DNA of 64,000 nucleotides from Rhodospirillales bacterium (GTDB taxonomy: Bacteria; Pseudomonadota; Alphaproteobacteria; Micavibrionales; Micavibrionaceae). The DNA is taken from NCBI GenBank assembly GCA_020638365.1, contig JACKIQ010000003.1:248001-312000 (forward strand), written 5' to 3'. Under the pieces are notes generated by a model, which saw only the letters and a list, made by a program, of their open reading frames with translations, made no database searches and was not told where the DNA came from. Positions 42,397 to 50,689 of this stretch are shown in pieces. Position numbers and translations under genes: made by a program. Position 1 is the stretch's first letter, and the number at the start of each line of letters is the position of its first letter.

Positions 42397-43173
42397 TTAT
42401 TCAGCGGGGGTTTCTTCCGCCTCAGGTGTTTGCCCTGCGTTAGCGGCGGGGGCTGAATTTTCAGGTTCAGACTGTACCGCGGGCGAGTCGGGTGACTCGG
42501 TTCCGGCTTCCGGGGCCGTGTCAGCTGCATCTCCGGCTTCGGCTTCCCCTTCCCCTTCCGCGCTTTCAGGGGCGGCTTCCTCGGCATTCGCAGGAGCGGC
42601 TTGGTCTCCACCCCCTTCTGCCGCTGCTTCCTCGGCGGAAGGCAGGGGAACGGGCGAGTCGGAAAGGGTGCGCAACCAAGCGATGATCTGCGCGCGCTGT
42701 TCCGGCTTTTTGAGGCCGGCGTAGTTCATTTTCGTGTCCTTGACGAACTTCTTGGGTTTGGTCAGGAAGGCGTTCAGCTTGTCATAGTCCCAGCTTCCTT
42801 CTATTGCTTCCAGGCCTTTGGAGTATTTGAACCCTTCAACAGAGGCAACATCCCTTCCGAGGATACCCCAGAGGTTCGGCCCCGTCTTGGCCGCGCCGCC
42901 TTTATCAAAGGAGTGGCAGGCCGCGCAAGCCTTGGAGACTTTTGCGCCTTTTTCTATATCCGCGCCAGCCAGAAGCGCCAGAATCGGTTCCGGTCCCTCG
43001 TCGGCCTTGGTTTCTGCGCCGTGATCCCCTTCATCCGCGGCACCGTCAATCGCGACGGCTTCATTGATCAGGGATTCGGGATGGACGGCGTTCTTGGCGA
43101 TGAACCCCGCCAGCATAGCCGTGATACCGGCAATCAGCACGCCCATAATAATCTTGTTGAATTCGTTAGACAT
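42397..43173 (-). CDS. Membrane-anchored class I cytochrome c
   Basis: A 258-residue protein with an uncleaved N-terminal anchor (IIMGVLIAGITAMLAGFIA), a cytochrome c domain with heme motif CAACHS at 83-87 and a downstream KMNYAGLK that supplies the axial methionine, and a long C-terminal tail of about 90 residues rich in Ala, Glu and Pro. The fold matches the CycM/c552 type that carries electrons from bc1 complex to aa3 oxidase. The acidic disordered tail is unusual for the family. ATG 43173 is chosen because it begins the anchor; the frame is open 13 codons further. Divergent from pheA. Confidence 0.92.
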   Translation of the reverse strand: MSNEFNKIIMGVLIAGITAMLAGFIAKNAVHPESLINEAVAIDGAADEGDHGAETKADEGPEPILALLAGADIEKGAKVSKACAACHSFDKGGAAKTGPNLWGILGRDVASVEGFKYSKGLEAIEGSWDYDKLNAFLTKPKKFVKDTKMNYAGLKKPEQRAQIIAWLRTLSDSPVPLPSAEEAAAEGGGDQAAPANAEEAAPESAEGEGEAEAGDAADTAPEAGTESPDSPAVQSEPENSAPAANAGQTPEAEETPAE

Positions 43174-43385
43174 TGTATGACCTTTTCCTTGAGGTTTTTT
43201 GTCACAAAGCACTTACAACTTATCTCACCAACCCCTTGCGAAAGCTTAACGGCTGCAAGGCGCTGTCGAGACAGTTATACGCCTAACCTTTAGTCATTCA
43301 ACCGAAAAAATGGCTTGATTGAAATCAAATAAAGGTGTTTTCGTAGCGGTTGAGGTACAAAATCAAACACATACAGGGCTAAAAC

Positions 43386-44252
43386 ATGAAAAAACCCCGA
43401 TCCATCGCTTTTCAAGGGGCGCACGGCGCCTACTCGGACATGGCTTGCCGGGCGGTTTATCCCGGGCTTGAGACCGTTCCGTGCAATTCCTTTGATGAGG
43501 CTTTTGCCGCCGTGAACGAGGGGAGGGCCGATCTGGCGATGATTCCAGTGGATAACACCATCGCAGGACGAGTAGCCGACGTACACCATCTTATGCCCGA
43601 AGGCGAGTTGTTCATTATCGGGGAGCATTTCCAGCTTATCAATCATATGCTTCTGGGGGTCAAAGGCGCGAAGATCGAAGATCTGAAATACGTCCACAGC
43701 CATGTTCATGCCTTGCCCCAGTGCCGCAAATATCTCTCGTCGCTCGATGTAAAGCCGCGCATACACGCCGATACGGCCGGCGCAGCGCAGGAGATTGCCG
43801 AGCGTCAGGATAAAGCGCACGGAGCGATTGCCTCTACTCTTGCGGCGGAGATCTACGGGCTCGATATTCTGGCAACTGAAATAGAGGACCGCAGCTATAA
43901 TACCACACGGTTTCTGATTCTTGCGCCGGAGCCGATTGTTCCGGATACGGATGCGGGTAAGCCTGTGATTACCAGCCTGTTTTTCCAGGTGCGGAATATT
44001 CCTGCTGCTCTTTACAAGGCGTTAGGCGGGTTCGCAACGAACGGGCTGAGCTTAACAAAGCTGGAATCCTACGTGGACGAGACGTTTTCTGCCGCGACGT
44101 TTTATTGCGATATCGAAGGGCATGCCGAGAGCCGGGCGTTCAAGCTCGCGCTTGAAGAGCTTGGGTTTTATGCCAAAGATGTCCGGTTTCTCGGTACCTA
44201 TCCGGCGCATGAATTCCGAAGCCGCAACAGGAAGGACCCTACCGAGTTGTAG
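43386..44252 (+). CDS. pheA: Prephenate dehydratase
   Basis: Converts prephenate to phenylpyruvate in phenylalanine synthesis. The 288-residue monofunctional enzyme has an N-terminal periplasmic-binding-like catalytic domain, SIAFQGAHGAYSDMACRAVY, and the catalytic element NTTRFLILAPEP with the essential Thr. A C-terminal ACT domain follows (TSLFFQVRNIPAALYKALGG) with LTKLESY for allosteric phenylalanine binding. There is no chorismate mutase domain, as is usual in alphaproteobacteria. It is divergent from the cytochrome c gene across 212 bases. Confidence 0.96.
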   Translation: MKKPRSIAFQGAHGAYSDMACRAVYPGLETVPCNSFDEAFAAVNEGRADLAMIPVDNTIAGRVADVHHLMPEGELFIIGEHFQLINHMLLGVKGAKIEDLKYVHSHVHALPQCRKYLSSLDVKPRIHADTAGAAQEIAERQDKAHGAIASTLAAEIYGLDILATEIEDRSYNTTRFLILAPEPIVPDTDAGKPVITSLFFQVRNIPAALYKALGGFATNGLSLTKLESYVDETFSAATFYCDIEGHAESRAFKLALEELGFYAKDVRFLGTYPAHEFRSRNRKDPTEL

Positions 44253-44362
44253 CCCGTGTCCCTTGTTTTTTCCGATAAGGCCTTGCCTGAACCGTGTGAG
44301 GTTGTGTTAACCTGCGGGTTGAACTATGTTGAGTCTGTTTAAAGTCTAAAGGAAGAGAATTT

Positions 44363-44701
44363 ATGCCCTCACACGCGGAACTGGCCAGTAAGCTCCTGAA
44401 GGATGCGGCCACTTTTTTCCGGACGCTGGCCAGCCAGAACCGGAACATTGAAAAGCAGATGACGGATAATGCCAATGTGTTTGAAAAAATTTCCAATCTG
44501 GTGATTCAGGATCCTTACGGGAAGCTGGATGACACGCCCCATGCGGTGCTCGCGGGGCGCCTTCTGAAGGATGCGGCCGGGTTTTTCCGTAAACTGGGGG
44601 AGCAGAACCAGCCTATTCAGGATCAGATGAACGAAAACGCCAATGTGTATGACCAGATGGGTGATCTGGTGATGCAGAATCCTCTCGGGATTCTTGATTA
44701 A
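44363..44701 (+). CDS. Protein of two 53-residue tandem repeats, unknown
   Basis: The 112-residue product is an internal duplication. Unit 1 (residues 4-57) and unit 2 (59-112) align without gaps: HAELASKLLKDAATFFRTLA / HAVLAGRLLKDAAGFFRKLG, DNANVFEKISNLVIQDPYGKLD / ENANVYDQMGDLVMQNPLGILD in the second half. Both are helical, and hydrophobic positions are kept while charges vary, which suggests a two-fold symmetric helical bundle. No signal peptide or membrane segment. I do not recognise the family. GGAAGAG lies upstream of ATG 44363. It is convergent with the tail-anchored protein. Confidence 0.78.
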   Translation: MPSHAELASKLLKDAATFFRTLASQNRNIEKQMTDNANVFEKISNLVIQDPYGKLDDTPHAVLAGRLLKDAAGFFRKLGEQNQPIQDQMNENANVYDQMGDLVMQNPLGILD

Positions 44702-44723
44702 TTCTTTCTATTGTCTGACAGAA

Positions 44724-45110
44724 TTACAGGGCTGTCATTATGGACAGGGCGAGTGCGGCCGCCAGCAATATCATGGCCAGGTAGAGCACGGTGTGCATCC
44801 CCGTGCGGAAGGTTTTTTGCGCCGGTTCGTCGCTTAAAATCATCATGGTTTCACCCTGACGGCGTTTTAGGGTCCGGTCGAACATGTTCCGTATGATTTC
44901 CACCTTGGCGTATTTTCGGCTCTTATAGAGCTTTTGTGCCTCGCGCAGAGCGTCTTTACGGTTGCGGGTCGTGCTGGCCCGTTCCCATGAACCGAAGCGA
45001 TCGTCGTTGGCGGGGTGGTGGATGTAGATGGCGTATTCAACGTCCTGCGACGTAATCAACGGCACACTATTATTCCGAGGGGAGGCTGTCTTTTTGATAA
45101 ACGGGCTCAT
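44724..45110 (-). CDS. C-tail membrane-anchored protein, unknown
   Basis: A 128-residue protein with a soluble N-terminal domain (VEYAIYIHHPANDDRFGSWE, then RKDALREAQKLYKSRKYAKV) and one membrane segment at the extreme C-terminus (TVLYLAMILLAAALALSIM). The soluble part has an alpha-beta look, with a conserved-seeming W-E-R-A strand. The topology suggests a tail-anchored inner-membrane protein facing the cytoplasm. Family not recognised. It ends 22 bases from the convergent repeat protein; AATTCT/AGAATT at 44701-44726 is a weak inverted repeat between them. Confidence 0.65.
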   Translation of the reverse strand: MSPFIKKTASPRNNSVPLITSQDVEYAIYIHHPANDDRFGSWERASTTRNRKDALREAQKLYKSRKYAKVEIIRNMFDRTLKRRQGETMMILSDEPAQKTFRTGMHTVLYLAMILLAAALALSIMTAL

Positions 45111-45444
45111 CTAAAACTCTTTTACTCTAGGCGTTAAAAATAAATTTTTCAAAATAACAAAATTCATAAAATATTAAGGACTGCATTATAGACTACCAAT
45201 GGTTAACGGAAGGTTAATAAAAGGTTTACATGCCGCAATGCCCGGAATTTTGCATAGCGGCGATGTGGATAGTTGTTAAAGGTGGGAAAAATTTGCTATT
45301 GTTAGGTCAGTTCTTACCCGGTTTTCCCCATGGTCCAGTAGGAGCAGGCGGGGCCGGGGCCGCAGGTATAACACTAAATCTTAATGTTCGGGCGCTCATT
45401 CTGATATGTGCCGCCCTGCTCAACATCCAATATCTAAGTTAACA
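45111..45444 (+). other. Upstream region of ftsK (334 bases)
   Basis: The first 120 bases are AT-rich and likely contain the promoters of ftsK and, in the other direction, of the tail-anchored protein. A 70-codon plus-strand frame at 45230-45442 is Gly-rich and of doubtful reality. No hairpin of note was seen. Confidence 0.4.
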
Positions 45445-48075
45445 ATGGCCAGATCCCGCACCATAAAGCGCAAGCGCAAATCCAGACGCTCGGAACCGAT
45501 GATTCCCTTCCTGCCGGAATCCCTGCAGGCTTTTACCGCAAGACGGTTTATGGATCTTTTTGCCCTTAGCCTGCTGTGCGGGGGGCTTTTTATCTTTATC
45601 GCGCTGGTCAGCTACAGTCCGGATGATCCGTCATGGAACACGGCGAGGCCGGATACCGGCGGGGCCGGGATTTCGAATTTTGCCAAGCTGCCCGGGGCGT
45701 GGACCGCCGATTTGCTGCTGCAGACACTTGGCGCCGGCGCTTTTATCTTTGGGATCATTCCCCTGTTCTGGGCAAGGCGGCTTCTGAAACGGCAGAATGT
45801 TAGGCCGATCAGCCTGAGGATTATCGCGACCCTGATTCTGGGGGTTCTGGCTTCGATCGGACTGGCGCAGATCCCTTCGGGTTCGTGGCTTGCCCACCCT
45901 TATCTTGGGAGCAGCGTCGGCAGCCTGGCGCTTAACGCGCTTACGGATGCTTCGCTGCATTATGGTTTTGCCTACGGGCACGGAATGTTTTCCTTCTTCT
46001 GCGGGCTGCTGGCTATTCCTGTGTTTTTCTACGCGGCGGCTTTTTCGCGCGAGGATATTCTGGATATTCTCTTGCGCATAAAAATGGCTGTGGCCACGGT
46101 GGTCGCGACTTTTGCGACCGGGATTTCCGGTTTCGTGCAGTGGGTTCGGCATTACAACGATCCCGATTACGAACCGGAACCTCTTAACCTGCCGTTTTTA
46201 GAGCGTGTGCGCGCATGGCGCGAAGAACTGGCGGAGCGGCGGGCACAGGCCGAAGCTGAGGCCGAATCCGAAGACGACGAGGGTGAAGAGGATTACGAGG
46301 AGGAAGACGGCGAAGAGGAAGGCGATTACGACGAAGAAGAGACGGACGACGAAGATGACGAGGAATATGAGGATGAGGACGCTGCTGATGAAGAGTATGA
46401 CGAGGACGAAGAGGAAGAGCCGGTCCTTGTTGCGTCCAAGCCCAAGCGCGGCAAGGAGCAATCCATTCCTGTCGTTGCTCCGCGTGAGGTGAAGGGTAAG
46501 AAAAAAGGAGCCAGGCAGGGAACGCTGGCTTTCAGTGATGTCACGGATTGGGAGGTGCCGGATATCTCGCTCATTCAGTCGGTGCCGAAGGCTGTCATCA
46601 ACCGCAAGCCGAACGAGACTTTGCTGCGCAAGAATGCGGAATTGCTGCAAAGCGTTCTGGCGGATTTCAATATTCATGGCGCGATTTCCAGTATTCATCC
46701 GGGGCCGGTGGTTACGCTTTACGAACTGGAGCCTGCGCCGGGTACGAAAACCAGCCGGGTTATATCGCTCAGCGACGATATCGCGCGGTCGATGTCGGCG
46801 ATTTCGGTGCGCTGCGCGGTGGTGCCGGGGCGGAACGTGATCGGGATCGAACTGCCGAACAAGGAGCGGCAGACCGTTTACATGCGCGAGATGCTGGAGT
46901 CCCGCCTTTATGAGAAAACCAGCGCCAAGCTGCCGCTGATACTCGGCAAGGATATCAGCGGTCAGCCGATTCTGGCGGATCTTGCGAAAATGCCGCACCT
47001 GCTGGTGGCCGGGACGACCGGATCGGGCAAATCGGTGGCGGTGAACACGATGGTCCTGTCGCTGCTATACCGGCTAACGCCGCAGCAATGCCGCCTGATC
47101 ATGATCGACCCGAAAATGCTGGAACTTTCGGTTTATGACGATATTCCGCATCTGCTTTCGCCCGTGGTGACGGAGCCGGGGAGGGCGATCGTGGCGCTGA
47201 AATGGGCGGTGCGCGAGATGGAGCAACGATACCGCAACATGTCGAAGCTGGGCGTCCGGAATATCGAGGGCTATAATTCCCGGATTCGCGAGGCCCTCAA
47301 GAAGGGCGAGACTATCGTTCAAAAGGTGCAGACAGGGTTCGATCCCGAGACGGGCGAGCCGGAGTTCGAGGATCATGAGATGGATCTGGTCGAGCTTCCG
47401 TATATCGTTGTGGTGGTGGACGAGTTCGCCGACCTGATGCTGGTGGCCGGAAAGGACGTGGAGAACGCGATTCAGCGGCTGGCGCAGATGGCGCGGGCGG
47501 CCGGTATTCATTTGATCATGGCGACGCAGAGGCCGTCGGTTGACGTTATTACAGGCGTTATCAAGGCGAATTTCCCGACGCGGATCAGTTTTCAGGTGAC
47601 GTCCAAGATCGATTCGCGCACGATTCTGGGCGATTCGGGGGCCGAGCAGCTTCTCGGGCTGGGCGATATGCTTTACATGGCGCCGGGCGGACGGGTGACG
47701 CGGGTTCACGGGCCGTTTGTTTCGGACGAAGACGTCGAGAAGACCGCTGCGTTTCTGAGAAGCCAGGCCGTGCCGGATTACATCGACAACCTGACCGAGG
47801 ACGGGGATTTCGGGGACAGCGAGATCATGGCGGCGATGTTCGGCGACGGCGGTTCGGGCGGGTCTTCTAACAGCGTGGACGAGCTTTACGACAAAGCCGT
47901 GGCGGTCGTGGCGCGCGAGGGCAAGGTTTCGACCAGCTTTATCCAGCGTCATTTGCAGATCGGGTATAACCGGGCGGCGCGGATCGTGGAGGAGATGGAG
48001 CGGCAGGGCATCATTTCCCCGGCGAACGCGACGGGCAAGCGCGAGATCCTGATCCGCGATTTCAGCGACGTTTAG
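45445..48075 (+). CDS. ftsK: DNA translocase FtsK
   Basis: Septum-anchored DNA pump that clears the chromosome terminus and activates XerCD recombination. The 876-residue protein has an N-terminal four-helix membrane domain (FMDLFALSLLCGGLFIFIAL onward), a short acidic linker at about 270-329 made almost only of Glu, Asp and Tyr, and the alpha-beta-gamma motor: Walker A GTTGSGKSVAVN near 523, Walker B IVVVVDEFADLM near 654, QRPSVDVITGVIKANFPTRI, and a gamma winged-helix (YDKAVAVVAREGKVSTSFIQ, then RHLQIGYNRAARIVEEME) that reads KOPS. ATG 45445 begins the basic N-terminus. An alternative upstream in-frame ATG is at 45406. Confidence 0.96.
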   Translation: MARSRTIKRKRKSRRSEPMIPFLPESLQAFTARRFMDLFALSLLCGGLFIFIALVSYSPDDPSWNTARPDTGGAGISNFAKLPGAWTADLLLQTLGAGAFIFGIIPLFWARRLLKRQNVRPISLRIIATLILGVLASIGLAQIPSGSWLAHPYLGSSVGSLALNALTDASLHYGFAYGHGMFSFFCGLLAIPVFFYAAAFSREDILDILLRIKMAVATVVATFATGISGFVQWVRHYNDPDYEPEPLNLPFLERVRAWREELAERRAQAEAEAESEDDEGEEDYEEEDGEEEGDYDEEETDDEDDEEYEDEDAADEEYDEDEEEEPVLVASKPKRGKEQSIPVVAPREVKGKKKGARQGTLAFSDVTDWEVPDISLIQSVPKAVINRKPNETLLRKNAELLQSVLADFNIHGAISSIHPGPVVTLYELEPAPGTKTSRVISLSDDIARSMSAISVRCAVVPGRNVIGIELPNKERQTVYMREMLESRLYEKTSAKLPLILGKDISGQPILADLAKMPHLLVAGTTGSGKSVAVNTMVLSLLYRLTPQQCRLIMIDPKMLELSVYDDIPHLLSPVVTEPGRAIVALKWAVREMEQRYRNMSKLGVRNIEGYNSRIREALKKGETIVQKVQTGFDPETGEPEFEDHEMDLVELPYIVVVVDEFADLMLVAGKDVENAIQRLAQMARAAGIHLIMATQRPSVDVITGVIKANFPTRISFQVTSKIDSRTILGDSGAEQLLGLGDMLYMAPGGRVTRVHGPFVSDEDVEKTAAFLRSQAVPDYIDNLTEDGDFGDSEIMAAMFGDGGSGGSSNSVDELYDKAVAVVAREGKVSTSFIQRHLQIGYNRAARIVEEMERQGIISPANATGKREILIRDFSDV

Positions 48076-48110
48076 AGGCAATCTGCGGCTCAAAATTCTT
48101 TGATTGGCAG

Positions 48111-48210
48111 ATCGGACTAACTCCGAGGCTGCGGACTAAGTCCAGTGGGTCCGGTTTTGGGCGGTTAAGTTCCTGATCTATCGGAACCGGGGGTGTTCCG
48201 GACTTAGTTT
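48111..48210. repeat. Cluster of GGACTAAGTCC-like palindromes
   Basis: Between ftsK and the Sel1 gene, CGGACTAACTCCG (48113-48125), CGGACTAAGTCC (48132-48143, itself a perfect palindrome around a central A) and the reverse-orientation CCGGACTTAG (48198-48207) repeat the same core. This could be a small REP-like element or an operator array. Confidence 0.35.
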
Positions 48211-48227
48211 GCTTACCAGAATGTGCT

Positions 48228-48730
48228 ATGGCTATCCGTATGGATGAAAAAACCAAGAAGAAAGCTTTTGAGCTCGCGAGACCGGTGACGCCGAGGTCCT
48301 TTGGGACCTTATCAAGCCGCATCTTGAAAAGGACGATCCGTATGCGCATTACTTTTATTCCTGTTTTGGCCTGCCTGAATGGAATGAAAGCGACGAAGAG
48401 CTGGAAAGGCGGATGTTAAAGCACCTTCAAATCGCCGCCGAAGCCGACATTCCTAATGCTAAGTTTCGCTTGGGTTGTTTGCACTTTTGTGGCGCTTACG
48501 GTGTTGAAGAGGATAAAGTTAAGTGCTCACGGTTTATAAAGGAAGCGGCGGAAGCGGGGCATTCGGAGGCCAAGATTTATTACGGGAAGGATCTGGTTTT
48601 CGGCAGTTTTGGTATTCAAAAGGATGTCGAGAAGGGGCTTGATTACCTCCAACAGGCGGTGGATGAAGGTGCAGATTACGCGGATGAACATCTGGCCTTC
48701 GTCCGGGAATGCTTGGCCAAGGACAAGTAA
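48228..48730 (+). pseudogene. Sel1-repeat protein gene with a frameshift
   Basis: Two overlapping frames form one protein. The first starts at ATG 48228 and reads MAIRMDEKTKKKAFELA; near 48271-48285 the coding signal moves to the next frame, ARETGDAEVLWDLIKPHLEK, and continues to 48730 with Sel1-like repeats (AAEADIPNAKFRLGCLHFCG, AAEAGHSEAKIYYGKDLVFG, QAVDEGADYADEHLAFVREC). A single missing base near GAGCTCGCGAG would restore one frame of about 167 residues. The downstream part alone could still be made from ATG 48413. Whether this is a real mutation, programmed slippage or a sequencing error cannot be told. Sel1 proteins usually mediate protein contacts. Confidence 0.65.
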
Positions 48731-48843
48731 TTTTAACTTTACGGCGGTTGGTCCGGTTGAAAAAAACGCATGGTGCGCGGGTTTGCGGCGTATTATTGTG
48801 CGAATCTCCTGTTTTTGCCTTTTAACCGCGGAGCTTTTATATT

Positions 48844-49479
48844 ATGGCTGTTCTTATGAAGCGTTTTGTCCTGATTGCGAGTATTTTAGGCCTTTTTGCG
48901 GCGGTTCCGGCGCAGGCCGCCGTGGACGAGGGCGTGGTCAAGCGCGCGGAAGCGTATTTCCAGAAGCTTAAAACGGCACAGGCGCGGTTTATCCAGACCA
49001 ATACGAACGGGCAGCAGCTGACGGGGACGTTTTATTTAAGCCGTCCGGGGAAGCTGCGGTTCGAGTACGATCCGCCGAGCAAGGATTTCGTCGTGGCGGA
49101 CGGGAAGTTCATCTATTTTTACGACGGGGAGCTTGAGGAGCAGACCAACGCGCCGATCGGGACGACGCTGGCCGATTTCTTTTTGCGCAAGGATTTCACG
49201 CTACACGGAGATTTGACCGTCAAGGATACGCGGGACACTGGCGGCTTTATCCAGATTGAGGTCACGCAAACGGAGGATCCCGGCGAGGGGACGCTGACCT
49301 TCGCGTTTACGCCGGAGAATTTCACCCTCAAGAAATGGCGGGTGGTGGACGCGCAGGGGGCGCTGACGGAGGTTGAGCTGTTTTACCTGAAGACGGGGGT
49401 GGAGCTGGACAAGAAACTGTTCGGTTATGTCGATCCGCGCCTTAAAGACGATAACAGGAAACCGCGTTTCAATGAGTGA
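48844..49479 (+). CDS. lolA: Outer-membrane lipoprotein carrier LolA
   Basis: Periplasmic chaperone that carries lipoproteins from LolCDE to the outer membrane. The 211-residue precursor has a signal peptide (FVLIASILGLFAAVPAQA), then the half-barrel domain: QARFIQTNTNGQQLTGTFYL, SRPGKLRFEYDPPSKDFVVA, DGKFIYFYDGELEEQ and the C-terminal FTLKKWRVVDAQGALTEVEL. These are the features of the alphaproteobacterial LolA family. GCGGAG lies about ten bases upstream of ATG 48844. The recR start overlaps its stop. Confidence 0.93.
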   Translation: MAVLMKRFVLIASILGLFAAVPAQAAVDEGVVKRAEAYFQKLKTAQARFIQTNTNGQQLTGTFYLSRPGKLRFEYDPPSKDFVVADGKFIYFYDGELEEQTNAPIGTTLADFFLRKDFTLHGDLTVKDTRDTGGFIQIEVTQTEDPGEGTLTFAFTPENFTLKKWRVVDAQGALTEVELFYLKTGVELDKKLFGYVDPRLKDDNRKPRFNE

Positions 49480-50107
49480 GGGTCCGCTCGATCATCTCAT
49501 CCGCATGCTGGCGGGGCTTCCGGGTCTCGGGAACCGTTCGGCGCGGCGGATCGCCCTGCATTTGCTGGAGCGGCGCGAAGGGCTGATGCATCCTCTGGCT
49601 GAGGCGCTGGAGCGGGCGGCCCGAGAGATTTTGCCGTGCAGGACGTGCGGAAACCTCGATTCCATCTCTCCGTGCGGGGTTTGCCGCGATCACGGGCGCG
49701 ATTCCGGGAAAATCTGCGTGGTCGCGCATGTCAGCGACGTCTGGGCGGTCGAGAGAACGGGCGCGTTCCGCGGGCGTTACCATGTTCTGGGCGGTCTTTT
49801 ATGCGCGCTGGACGGGGTGGGGCCTCAGGATTTGCGGATCGACTCTCTCATTGCGCGGACTGAGGCCGTTTGCGCGGATGAGGGGAGCGATGCGAAAAAC
49901 GGAAAAGCGCAGCAAAACTTTGAGGTTATCCTCGCCCTGCCAGCGACGGTGGACGGGCAGTCCACCGCGCACTATATTTCCGACAGGTTGCGAAAATTTC
50001 CTTTAAAAATCAGCAGGCTGGCGCATGGCGTTCCCGTGGGCGGGGAGCTGGATTATCTTGATGACGGGACAATTGTCACCGCAATAAACTCCAGAAGTGC
50101 AGCATAA
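49472..50107 (+). CDS. recR: Recombination protein RecR
   Basis: Partner of RecF and RecO in loading RecA at gaps. The 211-residue protein has the helix-hairpin-helix GLPGLGNRSARRIALHLLE, a four-cysteine zinc finger (CRTCGNLDSISPCGVC) and a Toprim domain ending in GRYHVLGGLLCALDGVGPQD. In the Toprim strand, where most RecR proteins have VVE followed by an acidic or serine residue, this one has ICVVAHVSDVWAVE, so the conserved glutamate seems to be alanine. The start ATG 49472 overlaps the lolA stop. recR is more often next to dnaX; here it follows lolA. Confidence 0.93.
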   Translation: MSEGPLDHLIRMLAGLPGLGNRSARRIALHLLERREGLMHPLAEALERAAREILPCRTCGNLDSISPCGVCRDHGRDSGKICVVAHVSDVWAVERTGAFRGRYHVLGGLLCALDGVGPQDLRIDSLIARTEAVCADEGSDAKNGKAQQNFEVILALPATVDGQSTAHYISDRLRKFPLKISRLAHGVPVGGELDYLDDGTIVTAINSRSAA

Positions 50108-50217
50108 ATAGCTTTCTCTTTTGCGTCTGGCCGGCGTTGCTTCGTCGCTCATGCATGTTTGTACATTTCGCTCCTTGCGCCTTATCCACCCGTAAAATGG
50201 CTGGTCCTTATCCGTTT

Positions 50218-50553
50218 TTATTCCTTTTCGGAGACGTAGACGGTGCCGTCGGTGGAAGCGCGCAGGACGGCGAGGTGGGTGTAATGGCCCGTCTGGTCGC
50301 CCCCGATGGCAAAGTCGTAATACAGGCCTGCCGGGTAGTAATGGTCGGAGGTCGTCGCCGTGACAGACGAATCGCCAAATTTCAGATAAACGGGGACCGT
50401 CGCGTAAACGCTGAGGATTTTTGTTTCAGCATCAAAGGCCGCCGTGTTGCGCGCGGAGGCGGCGGAGGCGGCGATGCTGTGTGCGCCGGAGGATTTCAGG
50501 CGCAGGGCAGGGATAGCGTTGTCGTTGGAATCGGTGGGCATGAGGGTGGTCAT
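50218..50553 (-). CDS. Small orphan protein, possibly phage-derived
   Basis: A 111-residue protein with no signal peptide, rich in Ala, Ser and Thr and predicted mostly beta: RLKSSGAHSIAASAASARNT, VYATVPVYLKFGDSSVTATT, YYPAGLYYDFAIGG, HYTHLAVLRASTDGTVYVSE. The pattern recalls short beta-rich proteins of phage or gene-transfer-agent structural loci, but no other phage gene is nearby, so this is a weak guess. AAGGA precedes the start. It begins just after the terminator of the response regulator gene. Confidence 0.6.
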   Translation of the reverse strand: MTTLMPTDSNDNAIPALRLKSSGAHSIAASAASARNTAAFDAETKILSVYATVPVYLKFGDSSVTATTSDHYYPAGLYYDFAIGGDQTGHYTHLAVLRASTDGTVYVSEKE

Positions 50554-50585
50554 AGTTTGATCCTTTCTGTTAGGGATTCGGGCAT

Positions 50586-50611
50586 GAAAAAACCCGCCGG
50601 GAGGGGCGGGC
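50586..50611 (-). terminator. Terminator of the response regulator gene
   Basis: On the minus strand, CCCGCC and GGCGGG pair around a six-base loop and are followed by a T-run (A-run at 50587-50592 on the plus strand). Confidence 0.8.
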
Positions 50612-50689
50612 GCAAATATGGCGTTGCGAGAGCAGTTTAGCGCTCCCAGGGGAAGCTTGTCAAGAAAAAATTCCTATTTTGTTGACGGA

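Noticed and set aside
45230..45442. 70-codon plus-strand frame before ftsK
   Set aside because: It has AAGG before its ATG, but the Gly-rich translation has no recognisable domain and it fills a promoter region; not convincing enough to call.
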